A stretch of 64,000 bases of DNA from Bacillus alkalicellulosilyticus (GTDB taxonomy: Bacteria; Bacillota; Bacilli; Bacillales; Bacillaceae_F): positions 636,001-700,000 of the forward strand of contig NZ_KV917381.1 of assembly GCF_002019795.1 (NCBI RefSeq), read 5' to 3'. Each line of letters opens with the position of its first letter. Within the stretch, counting starts at the first letter, position 1. The notes under the pieces were generated by a model. That model had not been told where the DNA came from, did no database searches, and saw nothing but the letters and a program-made list of their open reading frames with translations. Of the stretch, positions 8,488-17,114 are shown piece after piece. The position numbers and the translations under genes were made by a program.

Positions 8488-8694
8488 ATGCAATCAAAAG
8501 ACTTAGCTTATCATGAAACGATGGAGACTCATGAACTATTGAATTTTAAAACCGTCACGTTACTTAAATCCAAATTAATGCAAGGTGTTGTTTTTGATCA
8601 AGAGCTAAGAGCATTGATGGAGAAAGGCGTCCAACAGTCAATTGTAGATATAAAAGAGCTACAGGAGCTTTACAAGCACGCGAAAACACATTAA
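8488..8694 (+). CDS. yraG: Small spore-coat-associated protein, YraG-like
   Basis: 68 residues, paralogous to the divergent gene 8116-8316: both carry HET.E.HELL.FK near the N-terminus and a short helical tail. GGGGGG precedes the ATG. The order yraG-like, yraF-like, zinc alcohol dehydrogenase reproduces the B. subtilis yraG-yraF-adhB block, which supports the assignment more strongly than the short sequence does. No catalytic motif; a structural coat role is inferred. Confidence 0.8.
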   Translation: MQSKDLAYHETMETHELLNFKTVTLLKSKLMQGVVFDQELRALMEKGVQQSIVDIKELQELYKHAKTH

Positions 8695-8709
8695 GAGAGG
8701 TGAGGAAAA

Positions 8710-9069
8710 GTGAATGATTACTTAGATCCGATTAACTCGGTAGGAATGCCAGAGCAGGCTGACTCTTCATTAGCACTCGATTTGTTACTTACTGCAAAAA
8801 CAGCCGTGAGAAATTATGCAGTTGCGCTAACGGAAGCAACAAGTCCAGATGCTAGAAGGATAATTCAAAAACAGTTGGACATTGCGATAGACTATCACAT
8901 AGAAGTATCTGACCTTATGGTGAAAAAGAAATGGTTCCATCCTTTTAATATGGATGAACAGAAGCTTATTGATTTAAAAGCATCGCAAACTGCTGTTGAT
9001 ATTGCTGCACTTAAGCTCTTCCCAGAAAACAATAATCGAAAAGGGCTATTCCCAACGCCACCAAATTAG
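8710..9069 (+). CDS. yraF: Spore coat protein, CotF/YraF-like
   Basis: 119 residues from a GTG start with GAGAGGTGAGG upstream. The CotF-type core LALDLLLTAKTAVRNYAVAL and the helix SPDARRIIQKQLDIAIDYH match the paralogue at 7821-8114, with a 20-residue C-terminal extension (FPENNNRKGLFPTPPN). It begins 15 bp after the yraG-like gene and ends 15 bp before the alcohol dehydrogenase, so the three form an operon. Likely a sporulation-specific coat component. Confidence 0.85.
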   Translation: MNDYLDPINSVGMPEQADSSLALDLLLTAKTAVRNYAVALTEATSPDARRIIQKQLDIAIDYHIEVSDLMVKKKWFHPFNMDEQKLIDLKASQTAVDIAALKLFPENNNRKGLFPTPPN

Positions 9070-9084
9070 GAGGAGAGATAGAAC

Positions 9085-10221
9085 ATGAAAGCAGTTACCT
9101 TTCAAGGTGTTAAAAATGTAATCGTCAAAGAAGTACAAGCTCCAAGTATTCAAAAGCCAGATGATATCATCGTAAAACTTACACACACAGCGATTTGTGG
9201 TTCAGACTTACACTTAATGCATGGGATGATTGCGAATATCCAACCCGATTACATTATTGGTCATGAACCGATGGGAATTGTAGAAGAGGTTGGTCCAGAA
9301 GTGACAAAAGTAAAAAAAGGAGACCGCGTAGTTATTCCTTTTAATGTGAGCTGCGGAAAGTGTTGGTTCTGTGAACATGAGCTTGAAAGTCAATGTGACA
9401 ATGCCAATGATAATGGGGAGATGGGAGCTTATTTTGGGTACTCTGGCACAGCGGGAGGATACCCGGGTGGACAGGCTGAATATATGCGTGTACCGTATGG
9501 AAATTTTACGCCGTTTAAAATACCGGAAGATAGTGAAGTAGAGGATGAAAAATTAGTTTTATTAGCGGATGTCAGTACCACTGCCTATTGGAGTGTTGAC
9601 AATTCAGGAATGAAAGAAGGAGACACCGTTGTTATTCTTGGGTGTGGACCGGTTGGGTTATTAGCACAAAAATTTACGTGGTTAAAAGGCGCCAAACGAG
9701 TCATTGCTGTTGATTATGTTGGTTATCGTCTTGACCACGCAAAGAAAAATAACAAAGTTGAAATCGTAAATTTTGAAGACCATGAAAATGTCGGAGCTTA
9801 TTTACATGATTTAACCAATGGTGGAGCTGATGTAGTCATTGACTGTGTTGGTATGAGTGGGAAAATGACAGATATCGAATTTTTAGCGTCAGGGATGAAG
9901 TTACATGGCGGGGCGATGAGTGGATTAGTTATGGCAAGTCAAGCTGTACGAAAAGGTGGGAACATCCAAATCACGGGTGTGTATTCAGGACGATATAATG
10001 GTTTCCCATTAGGAGACATTTTTCAACGAAATGTAAATATTCGAACCGGACAAGCTCCTGTCATTCATTATATGCCATACTTACATGACCTTTTTGCCTC
10101 AGGGAAGGTAAACCCGGCAGATATCGTGACACATACGTTACCACTAGATGATGCCAAACATGGCTATGAAATTTTTGATACGAAAATGGATAATTGTATT
10201 AAGGTCATACTAACACCATAA
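9085..10221 (+). CDS. adhB: Zinc-dependent alcohol dehydrogenase, AdhB-like
   Basis: 378 residues, cytosolic medium-chain dehydrogenase. The catalytic zinc site is in AICGSDLHLMHG and GHEPMGIVEEVG. Structural-zinc cysteines lie in VSCGKCWFCEHELESQC, and the NAD-binding Rossmann motif is GCGPVGLLAQ. It oxidises an alcohol or related polyol with NAD; the long insertion MGAYFGYSGTAGGYPGGQAE is typical of the formaldehyde/AdhB-like branch. GGAGGAGA precedes the ATG. It is third in the yraG-yraF-adhB operon, so sporulation-linked expression is likely. The substrate is unknown. Confidence 0.88.
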   Translation: MKAVTFQGVKNVIVKEVQAPSIQKPDDIIVKLTHTAICGSDLHLMHGMIANIQPDYIIGHEPMGIVEEVGPEVTKVKKGDRVVIPFNVSCGKCWFCEHELESQCDNANDNGEMGAYFGYSGTAGGYPGGQAEYMRVPYGNFTPFKIPEDSEVEDEKLVLLADVSTTAYWSVDNSGMKEGDTVVILGCGPVGLLAQKFTWLKGAKRVIAVDYVGYRLDHAKKNNKVEIVNFEDHENVGAYLHDLTNGGADVVIDCVGMSGKMTDIEFLASGMKLHGGAMSGLVMASQAVRKGGNIQITGVYSGRYNGFPLGDIFQRNVNIRTGQAPVIHYMPYLHDLFASGKVNPADIVTHTLPLDDAKHGYEIFDTKMDNCIKVILTP

Positions 10222-10254
10222 GAGAGTGAAGCAAAACTAGGTCTAGTATTTGAA

Positions 10255-10349
10255 AAGGTTTCATTCGCCATTAAGCCAGTTGTGAGAATATACCTCCACC
10301 CTGGCTTATTTTCGCATCTTCTTTTTAGTATGGTAGTTACGCTCATTGC
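10255..10349. repeat. Composite repeat with a variable hairpin, copy C
   Basis: The left flank GGTTTCATTCGCC, a stem of TAAGCCAG (10272-10279) with CTGGCTTA (10301-10308), and the right flank ATGGTAGTTACGCTCATTGC (10330-10349) follow the same plan as the copy at 821-937, including GTTGTGAGAA within the centre. The hairpin follows adhB and may end that operon. Confidence 0.55.
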
Positions 10350-10400
10350 TTACATTATGATACTGTATACTAGATGAAGGTAAGTAAAGGGAGTAAGGAA

Positions 10401-11006
10401 ATGAATGAACAGTACTATGACGCACTATTACATATAAAAACATGTGGAGAACAGAAAGGTTTTCTTTCCTCATTGCATTACCACCGATACGAAGCGACAC
10501 CTTACCAAGCGTTAGAATTTCTTTTTTCACATTATCAGTTTAACTCCAATGACCAGCTCGTTGATTTTGGGTGTGGAAAAGGACGATTGGCTTTTTTTGT
10601 TAACCATTTGTTTAGTATACCTGTTATAGGAATTGAGATGAATGAAACTTTTTATCAGGAAGCTATGGCTAATAAAGAAAGCTATAAGAAAAAACACAAG
10701 GTACAAGCGAATCAAATTCATTTCTATCCTATCGTTGCGGAGACGTATGAAGTGGCCCCAAAAGATAATCGTTTTTATTTTTTTAACCCATTTTCAGTTC
10801 AGATTTTTATGAAGGTAATCCATAATATTTTATTGTCGGTGGAGAAGGAAAAACGAGAAGTTGAGCTAATTATCTATTATGCAGCGGATGATTATCTTTA
10901 CTTTTTAGAACATCACACATCCTTTGAACTAAAAGAGGAAATCTTGCTAGAAGACATCTATCAAAATAATCCTCACGAACGATTTTTAATATATCGATTA
11001 ATGTAG
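10401..11006 (+). CDS. Class I SAM-dependent methyltransferase
   Basis: 201 residues from the chosen ATG at 10401, which has AAGGGAG eight bases upstream; an in-frame ATG at 10374 has no ribosome site. The SAM-binding loop is LVDFGCGKGRLAFFV, followed by the acidic turn IGIEMNETFYQEA. The later YFFNPFSVQIFMKVI takes the place of motif IV. It resembles small Bacillus proteins annotated only as methyltransferases, and the substrate cannot be read from sequence. It is followed 14 bp later by a nucleotidyltransferase gene, so the two are co-transcribed. Confidence 0.8.
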   Translation: MNEQYYDALLHIKTCGEQKGFLSSLHYHRYEATPYQALEFLFSHYQFNSNDQLVDFGCGKGRLAFFVNHLFSIPVIGIEMNETFYQEAMANKESYKKKHKVQANQIHFYPIVAETYEVAPKDNRFYFFNPFSVQIFMKVIHNILLSVEKEKREVELIIYYAADDYLYFLEHHTSFELKEEILLEDIYQNNPHERFLIYRLM

Positions 11007-11020
11007 GAGGGGAATGAAAT

Positions 11021-11806
11021 ATGCATTTACATCATAAACAAACGATTGAAAATGTAGGATCCATGTTTATGGAGGAACCTGATGTGTTAGCTTTGCTCGT
11101 TGTGGGTTCGATAGCACATGGATTTGAACGACCTCAATCAGATGTCGACATTATGATAATTGTCTCAGAAGAGAGTTATAAAAAACGCGAGAGTCAAAAT
11201 AGTCTTACCTATTATAATACTGAGCTTTGTAGTTATGATGGGGGATACGTCGATGGGAAATATATAACCATTTCCTTTATGAAAGAAGTCGCAGAGAAAG
11301 GAAGCGAGCCTGCAAGATTTGCATTTGAAGGGGCAAAGATTGTCATTTCAAAGATAGAAGGCTTACAGCAATTAATTGACCAAATCACTTTATATCCGGT
11401 TCAAAGAAAAAAAGAAAATATAATAAGATTTTATGCCCAATTTGAAGCATGGCATTGGTATTGTCACGAGTCCATTAAACAGGAGAATCGCTATTTGTAT
11501 TATCAGGCAGCCACAAGTTTTATTCTGTTTAGTGGGAGACTACTCCTCGCTCATAATCAAAAGTTATACCCCTATCATAAATGGTTCTTAAAAGTACTAG
11601 AGGGTGTGAAGGATAAACCGGAGTATGTAATGGAGAACATTTCAAAAGTGTTAGAGGGCCCAAATTTAAAATCAGTTGAAGAACTATATAAAATGGTAAA
11701 AAATTATACGGATTGGGGAGTGGAAGATATAAATTGGCCACACCAATTTATGATTGACAGTGAGTTGAATTGGCAAGTTCCGTCCATCCCAGTTGCTGAC
11801 TTATAA
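11021..11806 (+). CDS. Nucleotidyltransferase-domain protein
   Basis: 261 residues. The N-terminal polymerase-beta-like nucleotidyltransferase core is ALLVVGSIAHGF followed by SDVDIMIIV, giving the GS...SDxD metal-binding pattern. The C-terminal part is helical (about 110-240) with FYAQFEAWHWYCHESI. Such proteins transfer nucleotides to small molecules or proteins, aminoglycoside adenylyltransferases being the best-known relatives, but I see no drug-specific signature. GGAGGGG precedes the ATG, and the gene is coupled to the methyltransferase just upstream. Confidence 0.8.
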   Translation: MHLHHKQTIENVGSMFMEEPDVLALLVVGSIAHGFERPQSDVDIMIIVSEESYKKRESQNSLTYYNTELCSYDGGYVDGKYITISFMKEVAEKGSEPARFAFEGAKIVISKIEGLQQLIDQITLYPVQRKKENIIRFYAQFEAWHWYCHESIKQENRYLYYQAATSFILFSGRLLLAHNQKLYPYHKWFLKVLEGVKDKPEYVMENISKVLEGPNLKSVEELYKMVKNYTDWGVEDINWPHQFMIDSELNWQVPSIPVADL

Positions 11807-11862
11807 ACAAGAAGCTCATAAGGATACAATTTACACATGATAAAAAGAAAAGGAAGTCTGCT

Positions 11863-12978
11863 ATGAAAAAAGTTATCATTGTTGGAGCTGGCATTCTAGG
11901 TGCCTCTACAGCCTACCATCTGGCAAAATCGGGGATTGAAGTTTTGATTATAGACCGTTTTGATTCTGGTCAAGCTACGGATGCGGCTGCAGGAATTGTC
12001 TGTCCTTGGATTACGCAACGAAGAAACCAAGCTTGGTATCAGTTGGTGAAGAACGGAGCTCGTTATTATCCGTCCTTAATAGAGGAATTAAAAGAACTTG
12101 GAGAAACTGAAACAGGCTATAAACAGGTAGGGGCTCTTAGTTTACATATAGATAAAACTAAATTAGAAAAGACGGCAGAGCGAGCCATTCAACGAAGACA
12201 AGATGCTCCTGAAATTGGTGACGTGACAATTAGAACGCCCGAAGAGACAAAAAAACTTTTTCCCCCATTGGCTGAAGGGTATGGGTCAGTTCATGTTAGT
12301 GGAGGAGCACGAGTCAATGGAAGGGCTTTACGAAACTCGTTACTTAGGGCAGCTCAAAAGCACGGTGCCACGTTCCACCAAGGAGATGCAACCTTAATTC
12401 ATTCTGAAAGTGTTGTCAGGGGTGTGAATCTTTCTGGTGAAGAAATGAGGGCAGATACAGTTGTAGTGACCGGTGGAGCTTGGGCAAAAGACTTACTTGA
12501 ACCACTTGGAGTAAAATTTTTAGTTACTCCTCAAAAAGCACAAATTATTCACCTTGAATTAGCAAATGAAGATACGGGAATATGGCCAGTCATCATGCCA
12601 CCGAACAATCAATATATGCTAGCTTTTGATAAAGGACGTATTGTAATTGGGGCAACACATGAAGATGAAGCGGGTTTTGATCAACGCGTAACAGCAGGTG
12701 GAGTTCATGAGATATTATCGAAAGCGTTAGAAATAGCACCAGGATTGGCGGAAGCAACGATGATAGAAACCAGAGTCGGTTTTCGTCCATTTACGCCCGA
12801 TTTCCTTCCTGTAATAGGAGCTCTACCTAAGTTTGAAGGGATTGTATTAGCTAATGGACTAGGTGCTTCGGGTCTAACGAGTGGACCGTATCTTGGAGCT
12901 GAGCTTGCTAAATTAGCGGTAGGCAGTGAAACCGAACTTGACCTTACCAATTATAGTGTTGAAGGAGCGATAAAATAA
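11863..12978 (+). CDS. FAD-dependent oxidoreductase of the D-amino-acid oxidase (DAO) family
   Basis: 371 residues. The N-terminal dinucleotide-binding motif is VIIVGAGILGASTAYHLA, with the ribose-binding acid in VLIIDRFD. The DAO core has GGARVNGRAL and TVVVTGGAWAKDLL. The C-terminal FAD contact RVGFRPFTPDFLPVIG is followed by GLGASGLTSGPYLG. Members oxidise the C-N bond of amino acids such as glycine or sarcosine, using FAD. The exact substrate is not evident and no partner subunit gene is nearby. AAAGGAAG precedes the ATG. A nested palindrome follows as the likely terminator. Confidence 0.88.
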   Translation: MKKVIIVGAGILGASTAYHLAKSGIEVLIIDRFDSGQATDAAAGIVCPWITQRRNQAWYQLVKNGARYYPSLIEELKELGETETGYKQVGALSLHIDKTKLEKTAERAIQRRQDAPEIGDVTIRTPEETKKLFPPLAEGYGSVHVSGGARVNGRALRNSLLRAAQKHGATFHQGDATLIHSESVVRGVNLSGEEMRADTVVVTGGAWAKDLLEPLGVKFLVTPQKAQIIHLELANEDTGIWPVIMPPNNQYMLAFDKGRIVIGATHEDEAGFDQRVTAGGVHEILSKALEIAPGLAEATMIETRVGFRPFTPDFLPVIGALPKFEGIVLANGLGASGLTSGPYLGAELAKLAVGSETELDLTNYSVEGAIK

Positions 12979-12982
12979 TGTA

Positions 12983-13074
12983 GAGGCTGGAAAAAAGTGA
13001 TGATACAGAGGTCACTGTAAAAGTTAAAAAACCGAACTTTTTCAATGCCCTCGTGATAACTTTTTATCCAGCCC
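12983..13074. repeat. Nested palindromic repeat (second example)
   Basis: Outer arms GAGGCTGGAAAAAAGT (from 12983) and ACTTTTTATCCAGCCC (ending 13074) enclose an inner palindrome: GAGGTCACTGTAAAAGTT and GAACTTTTTCAATGCCCTC at 13008-13052. The inner unit matches the one at 1106-1149. It could terminate the oxidase gene. Confidence 0.6.
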
Positions 13075-13079
13075 TTTTG

Positions 13080-13238
13080 TCATTTGCTATATGGTTGAAT
13101 TGGTAACATATTTTTTTTACGGTTGTTGTTACGCCCTCTCATTACGCCATAAGTTGCTGCGGCACCTATCCCTATACCAACCAAAGACATCATCATATTC
13201 CCGTTACCTTTGTTATTGTTTTGTCTCATTCCTAACAT
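13080..13238 (-). CDS. Small protein with one glycine-rich membrane segment
   Basis: 52 residues from the ATG at 13238, which has AAGGGAGAT eight bases upstream. An N-rich start is followed by MMMSLVGIGIGAAATYGVMRG, which looks like one membrane-spanning or membrane-associated helix, and a basic tail NNNRKKN. It resembles short Bacillus proteins of the DUF3918 type; that match is by general appearance only. No function can be assigned. Confidence 0.6.
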   Translation of the reverse strand: MLGMRQNNNKGNGNMMMSLVGIGIGAAATYGVMRGRNNNRKKNMLPIQPYSK

Positions 13239-13424
13239 TTGAACATCTCCCTTAATGAAAAGAATTAAAAGCCTTCCAAACATCATTAGTGTTGCTTAGT
13301 TAGACTGATTTAATCGAGGTTTTCGTTTCCAATCAGAAATAAGATTTTTTAAGATGTCGAACGAAGGACATGCTAAATATACGAATAAATTAGGATGAGA
13401 GTTGCCATCTTAATCTAGGCCATG

Positions 13425-14105
13425 TTATTCGATCCATTGCACAACATCATTCATCGATTTTCTTGTTTTCGGTCTTGGTTCTTGCGAGCGATATCCAAAC
13501 GCTACCATCACTGATACGGCTAGATGACCATCTTCAAGAAGATTTTCTTCTGCTAATAATTGCTGTACTTTATCATAATCAAAACCTTCGATCGGACAGG
13601 AATCAATTCCAAGTAAGGCTGCAGTTGTCATCATATTCGCTAAAGCGATATACGTTTGTTTACTTGCCCAATCAAACATAGAACGCTCACTTTCGAGAAG
13701 GTTAAGGTCGTTTTCCTGAAAGCTTTTATATAACCCTTTTACTTTTTCAAATAGCTCTTCTGGAAGTTTTTTTACCGTCAGCATTTGATGTTTTACATAC
13801 TCGGAATCATACTTTGTATCTTTTATCGTTCTCGCTAGTATCACAACAAAGTGACTAGCTGTTGGAAGTTGCCCCTGGGCACCCCAAGTCACTTCTTTTA
13901 TCTTTTCACGAAGTTGCTGATTTTGAATAACTACGAACTTCCAAGGCTCATAACCAACAGAGCTAGGTGAAAGTCTGCCTGCTTCTAAAATAGTTTGGAA
14001 GTCCTCAGTTGAAATTTTTTTTTGAGGGTCAAACTCCTTTGTAGCATGTCTAAAGTAAAAAGCATCGAGAATGTCTTGTCTTTTTTCGTCTATATGTTTT
14101 TTCAT
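13425..14105 (-). CDS. Nitroreductase-family NAD(P)H-dependent oxidoreductase
   Basis: 226 residues, FMN-binding nitroreductase fold. FMN phosphate and ring contacts are expected in FYFRHATKEFDPQKK, the LSPSSVGYEPWKFVVI helix and loop, and GIDSCPIEGFDYDKV. The C-terminus keeps VMVAFGYRSQEPRPKTRKS. These enzymes reduce nitroaromatics, quinones or similar acceptors with NAD(P)H; the physiological acceptor is unknown. It is monocistronic; AAAGGAGAT precedes the ATG. Confidence 0.9.
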   Translation of the reverse strand: MKKHIDEKRQDILDAFYFRHATKEFDPQKKISTEDFQTILEAGRLSPSSVGYEPWKFVVIQNQQLREKIKEVTWGAQGQLPTASHFVVILARTIKDTKYDSEYVKHQMLTVKKLPEELFEKVKGLYKSFQENDLNLLESERSMFDWASKQTYIALANMMTTAALLGIDSCPIEGFDYDKVQQLLAEENLLEDGHLAVSVMVAFGYRSQEPRPKTRKSMNDVVQWIE

Positions 14106-14262
14106 ATGAGAATCTCCTTTGATACTATTTCAGTGTGAACTTCAATTAATTTTTAGCATTATACCATGTGGCTGGCTATATATCACATCTTAGATATTGC
14201 ATAATGTAAAAGAGTGTATGTAAAGGACCAGATAGTCCCTTACATACACTCCTATAGAATAG

Positions 14263-15522
14263 TTATTGACCAATTTGAACGAGAGGGAAATGAATATAAA
14301 ACTTAGTCCCTTCATCTACTTCACTTTTCACATGGATCTTACCATGTAAGGTTTCAATGATTTTCATGGCTGCCATCATACCAAGTCCTGTTCCATCGCG
14401 TCCCTTCGTTGTAAAGTAGGGTTCCCCTAATCGGGATAGTTGTTCTTTTGTCATGCCAGAACCATTATCAGAAATAAAAATGAGTAGTTTGCCTTCGTCC
14501 TCAGATGTTTCAATGGTTAGTTTACCTGTATGTGGCATTGCTTCAATACAGTTTTTTAAAATGTTAATGAGACATTGATGGAAGATTTGTTTTTCACCTA
14601 TAATATGGTATTCATTTAAGTTTGAAGTTACTTCAACACCATTCATAATTGCCAAGGGTGTGATGATTTGTATCGTATTTTCTAATTCGATTTTAACGTT
14701 AAGCACTTCATTATCCTCTGGGGAAGGCTTAGCAAAGGTTAAATAATTGCGTATGATATCGTTGGCCCTGTCAATTTCCGCAAGTGAAATTTGTAAAAAA
14801 TTCTTCCTTTGTTCTTCAGTAATCCCTCCTTGTTCCATCATTTGTAGAAATCCTCTAACGACAGTTAAAGGGTTTCGAACTTCATGTGAAATAGAAGAGG
14901 CAAGATGACTAACAATTTCCATCTTTTCAGCTTTAATCACCCGTCTATTGATAATTAAGCTATTATGAAATACTTCATAAAAATAAATGATGAGTATAGT
15001 TGAAACCAACGTTATCATTACAAAGGAAGCAGCAAATAAGGGATGTAATGTTGCTCCAAAAAACAACATTGAATTAACTAATGCTACTATAGAAGCACCT
15101 ACTGATAGACAGGTGCCGATAAGTATTTTTCTTTTTGTTGTAGCTAATTGGAACCTATTAGTTAGAAATATCATACAAGTTGAGAGTAATGTAACAATAA
15201 TAAGTGTTGCCCATGCCCCTATCCCCCCAAGTAGAAGTCTGAAAAAAATGGTTGATAGTGCTAAAAGTAAAATAAATGGAATCCCAGTATACAGCCCTCC
15301 AATCGTAAGAGCCACTAACCGTAAATCAAAAAAGTAACCATCCATCATTTGAATAGGAAATAAAATGCACAAAATAATAGCAATTGCTGCAGAAATAGTA
15401 CTTAACCATTTTTTATAATTCGTAAAGAAACGAAAGGCATGCAGTTCAAGTAAGAGCGGAATAAAAAGTAAAAAAACAATTAAAAATAAAACATTTAATA
15501 AAAACGGTTCCAGACTATTCAA
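14263..15522 (-). CDS. Sensor histidine kinase, KinB-like with multi-helix membrane sensor
   Basis: 419 residues. The N-terminal half has about six membrane helices (5-195), resembling the 5TMR-LYT sensor of B. subtilis KinB. A HisKA domain carries the phospho-acceptor His in SHEVRNPLTVVRGFLQMM. The HATPase_c domain has N box QCLINILKNCIEAMP and G boxes DNGSGM and GRDGTGLGMM. There is no adjacent response regulator, as expected of orphan kinases feeding the sporulation phosphorelay (inference). The truncated kinase at 52694-54169 has a similar catalytic half. It is transcribed divergently from the cyd operon. Confidence 0.88.
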   Translation of the reverse strand: MNSLEPFLLNVLFLIVFLLFIPLLLELHAFRFFTNYKKWLSTISAAIAIILCILFPIQMMDGYFFDLRLVALTIGGLYTGIPFILLLALSTIFFRLLLGGIGAWATLIIVTLLSTCMIFLTNRFQLATTKRKILIGTCLSVGASIVALVNSMLFFGATLHPLFAASFVMITLVSTILIIYFYEVFHNSLIINRRVIKAEKMEIVSHLASSISHEVRNPLTVVRGFLQMMEQGGITEEQRKNFLQISLAEIDRANDIIRNYLTFAKPSPEDNEVLNVKIELENTIQIITPLAIMNGVEVTSNLNEYHIIGEKQIFHQCLINILKNCIEAMPHTGKLTIETSEDEGKLLIFISDNGSGMTKEQLSRLGEPYFTTKGRDGTGLGMMAAMKIIETLHGKIHVKSEVDEGTKFYIHFPLVQIGQ

Positions 15523-15693
15523 TTTTTTCCCCCATTTATAATTCTTGCATATGTTTCCTTAATTATACCAAAGAAAAACAAATATAAGCTAACCTAAAAA
15601 ATCAACTGTAATACTTACGTTTCACTTCAACCTTCAATGGGTATTTTTAAAAAGTCACTAAATCCTCAATCTTTTGTAACAAATTCGTTTAAT

Positions 15694-15711
15694 TTGTGAT
15701 ATATTTCACAT
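15694..15711. promoter_or_regulatory. Rex-like operator before the cytochrome bd operon
   Basis: TTGTGATATATTTCACAT matches the Rex consensus (TTGTGAAnnnnTTCACAA) except for two bases. It lies 63 bp upstream of cydA. In B. subtilis the NADH-sensing repressor Rex controls cydABCD, so derepression under low oxygen or high NADH is expected here. Nothing else evident lies in 15523-15773. Confidence 0.75.
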
Positions 15712-15773
15712 ACAAATACGTTGTAAACTGTTAGTATGTTATTTATGTCTGTTCGCATCGAGGAGGAAAGAGA

Positions 15774-17114
15774 ATGGAATCAGTTGAATTTAGTCGCTAT
15801 TTAACGATGTTAACATTATCTGTACACGTTATATTTGCAACAGTTGGTGTCGGAATTCCTATATTTATTGCGATTGCACATTGGCTCGGATTAAAAAATA
15901 ATGATGAGCATTATTTACTGATGGCAAAGCGCTGGGCACGAGGTTATGTAATAAGTGTTGCCGTAGGAGTTGTGACAGGAACGGCTATTGCTTTACAGCT
16001 CGCTTTATTATGGCCTAAGTTTATGGAATTTGCTGGTCAACTTGTAGCACTTCCGCTATTTATGGAAACATTTGCGTTTTTCTTTGAAGCCATCTTCCTC
16101 GGCATTTATTTATATACTTGGAATCGCTTCAAGAACCCGAAGCATCATTTCTTACTACTAATCCCTGTGATTATAGGATCAGGTATGTCCGCTTTATTTA
16201 TTACATCCGTTAATGCATTTATGAACACTCCGCAAGGATTTGCTTTAGTGGATGGAACACTGACAAACATTCAACCGTTAGTAGCAATGTTTAACCCAGC
16301 GATGCCTACAAAGGTTGCCCATGTATTAACATCTGCTTATATGACATCTGCTTTTATATTAGCATCGATTGCCGCTTACCATTTATGGAAGGGAAATCGT
16401 CATGAATACCATCGTAAGGCATTAGCTTTAACAATGAAGATTGCCTTTATTTTTGCGATTGCTACTGCAGTTGTTGGGGACTTATCAGGAAAGTTTCTAG
16501 CAGAATATCAACCTGAGAAACTAGCAGCGGCGGAGTGGCATTTTGAAACAGAAGGAGAAGCGCCGCTTGTATTATACGGAATCCTAACAGAGACAAAGGA
16601 AGTTAAATACGCAATTAAAATCCCATACGCTCTTAGTTTTTTAGTTCATAGTAATTTTACAGGAGAAGTGATTGGGTTAAATGAGTTTCCAGAGGAATAT
16701 CATCCTCCTTACTTTGTCCACTATTTCTTTGATATTATGGTGACGCTTGGCATTTGGTTAACGATGCTCTCTATGGCTTACTGTATCGCTCTTTGGAGAA
16801 AGTGGAAGTTCATTAAAACAAAAGCATTTAGGTGGTTACTATTGACTTCTGGACCATTAGCTATGGTTGCGATACAAGCCGGTTGGTGGTTTACCGAAAT
16901 GGGACGTCAGCCTTGGATTATGCGTGGGTACATGACCGTAGCAGAAGGCGCGACAGATTCTGCGCATGTACCGTTAATGTTTGTTGCTTTTTCCGTTCTG
17001 TACTTTATTTTAGTTGTTGGTACAGGAGTTGTTCTCACGAGGATGTTTAAAAATAATCCAGTGGAAAAAGAATTAGGGGAACTTGAGATTGACCAAAGGA
17101 GTGTTGCGAAATGA
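15774..17114 (+). CDS. cydA: Cytochrome bd quinol oxidase subunit I (CydA)
   Basis: 446 residues with about nine membrane helices. It carries heme ligands of the bd family: His19 in TLSVHVIFATVGVG (heme b595) and the conserved Glu-rich helix LFMETFAFFFEAIFLG. A later GRQPW in EMGRQPWIMRGYM is the universal CydA signature. The Q-loop region is short, as in Geobacillus-type bd oxidases and B. subtilis YthA. It oxidises quinol and reduces oxygen to water at the membrane. GAGGAGG precedes the ATG. The stop overlaps the cydB start (ATGA). Confidence 0.95.
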   Translation: MESVEFSRYLTMLTLSVHVIFATVGVGIPIFIAIAHWLGLKNNDEHYLLMAKRWARGYVISVAVGVVTGTAIALQLALLWPKFMEFAGQLVALPLFMETFAFFFEAIFLGIYLYTWNRFKNPKHHFLLLIPVIIGSGMSALFITSVNAFMNTPQGFALVDGTLTNIQPLVAMFNPAMPTKVAHVLTSAYMTSAFILASIAAYHLWKGNRHEYHRKALALTMKIAFIFAIATAVVGDLSGKFLAEYQPEKLAAAEWHFETEGEAPLVLYGILTETKEVKYAIKIPYALSFLVHSNFTGEVIGLNEFPEEYHPPYFVHYFFDIMVTLGIWLTMLSMAYCIALWRKWKFIKTKAFRWLLLTSGPLAMVAIQAGWWFTEMGRQPWIMRGYMTVAEGATDSAHVPLMFVAFSVLYFILVVGTGVVLTRMFKNNPVEKELGELEIDQRSVAK

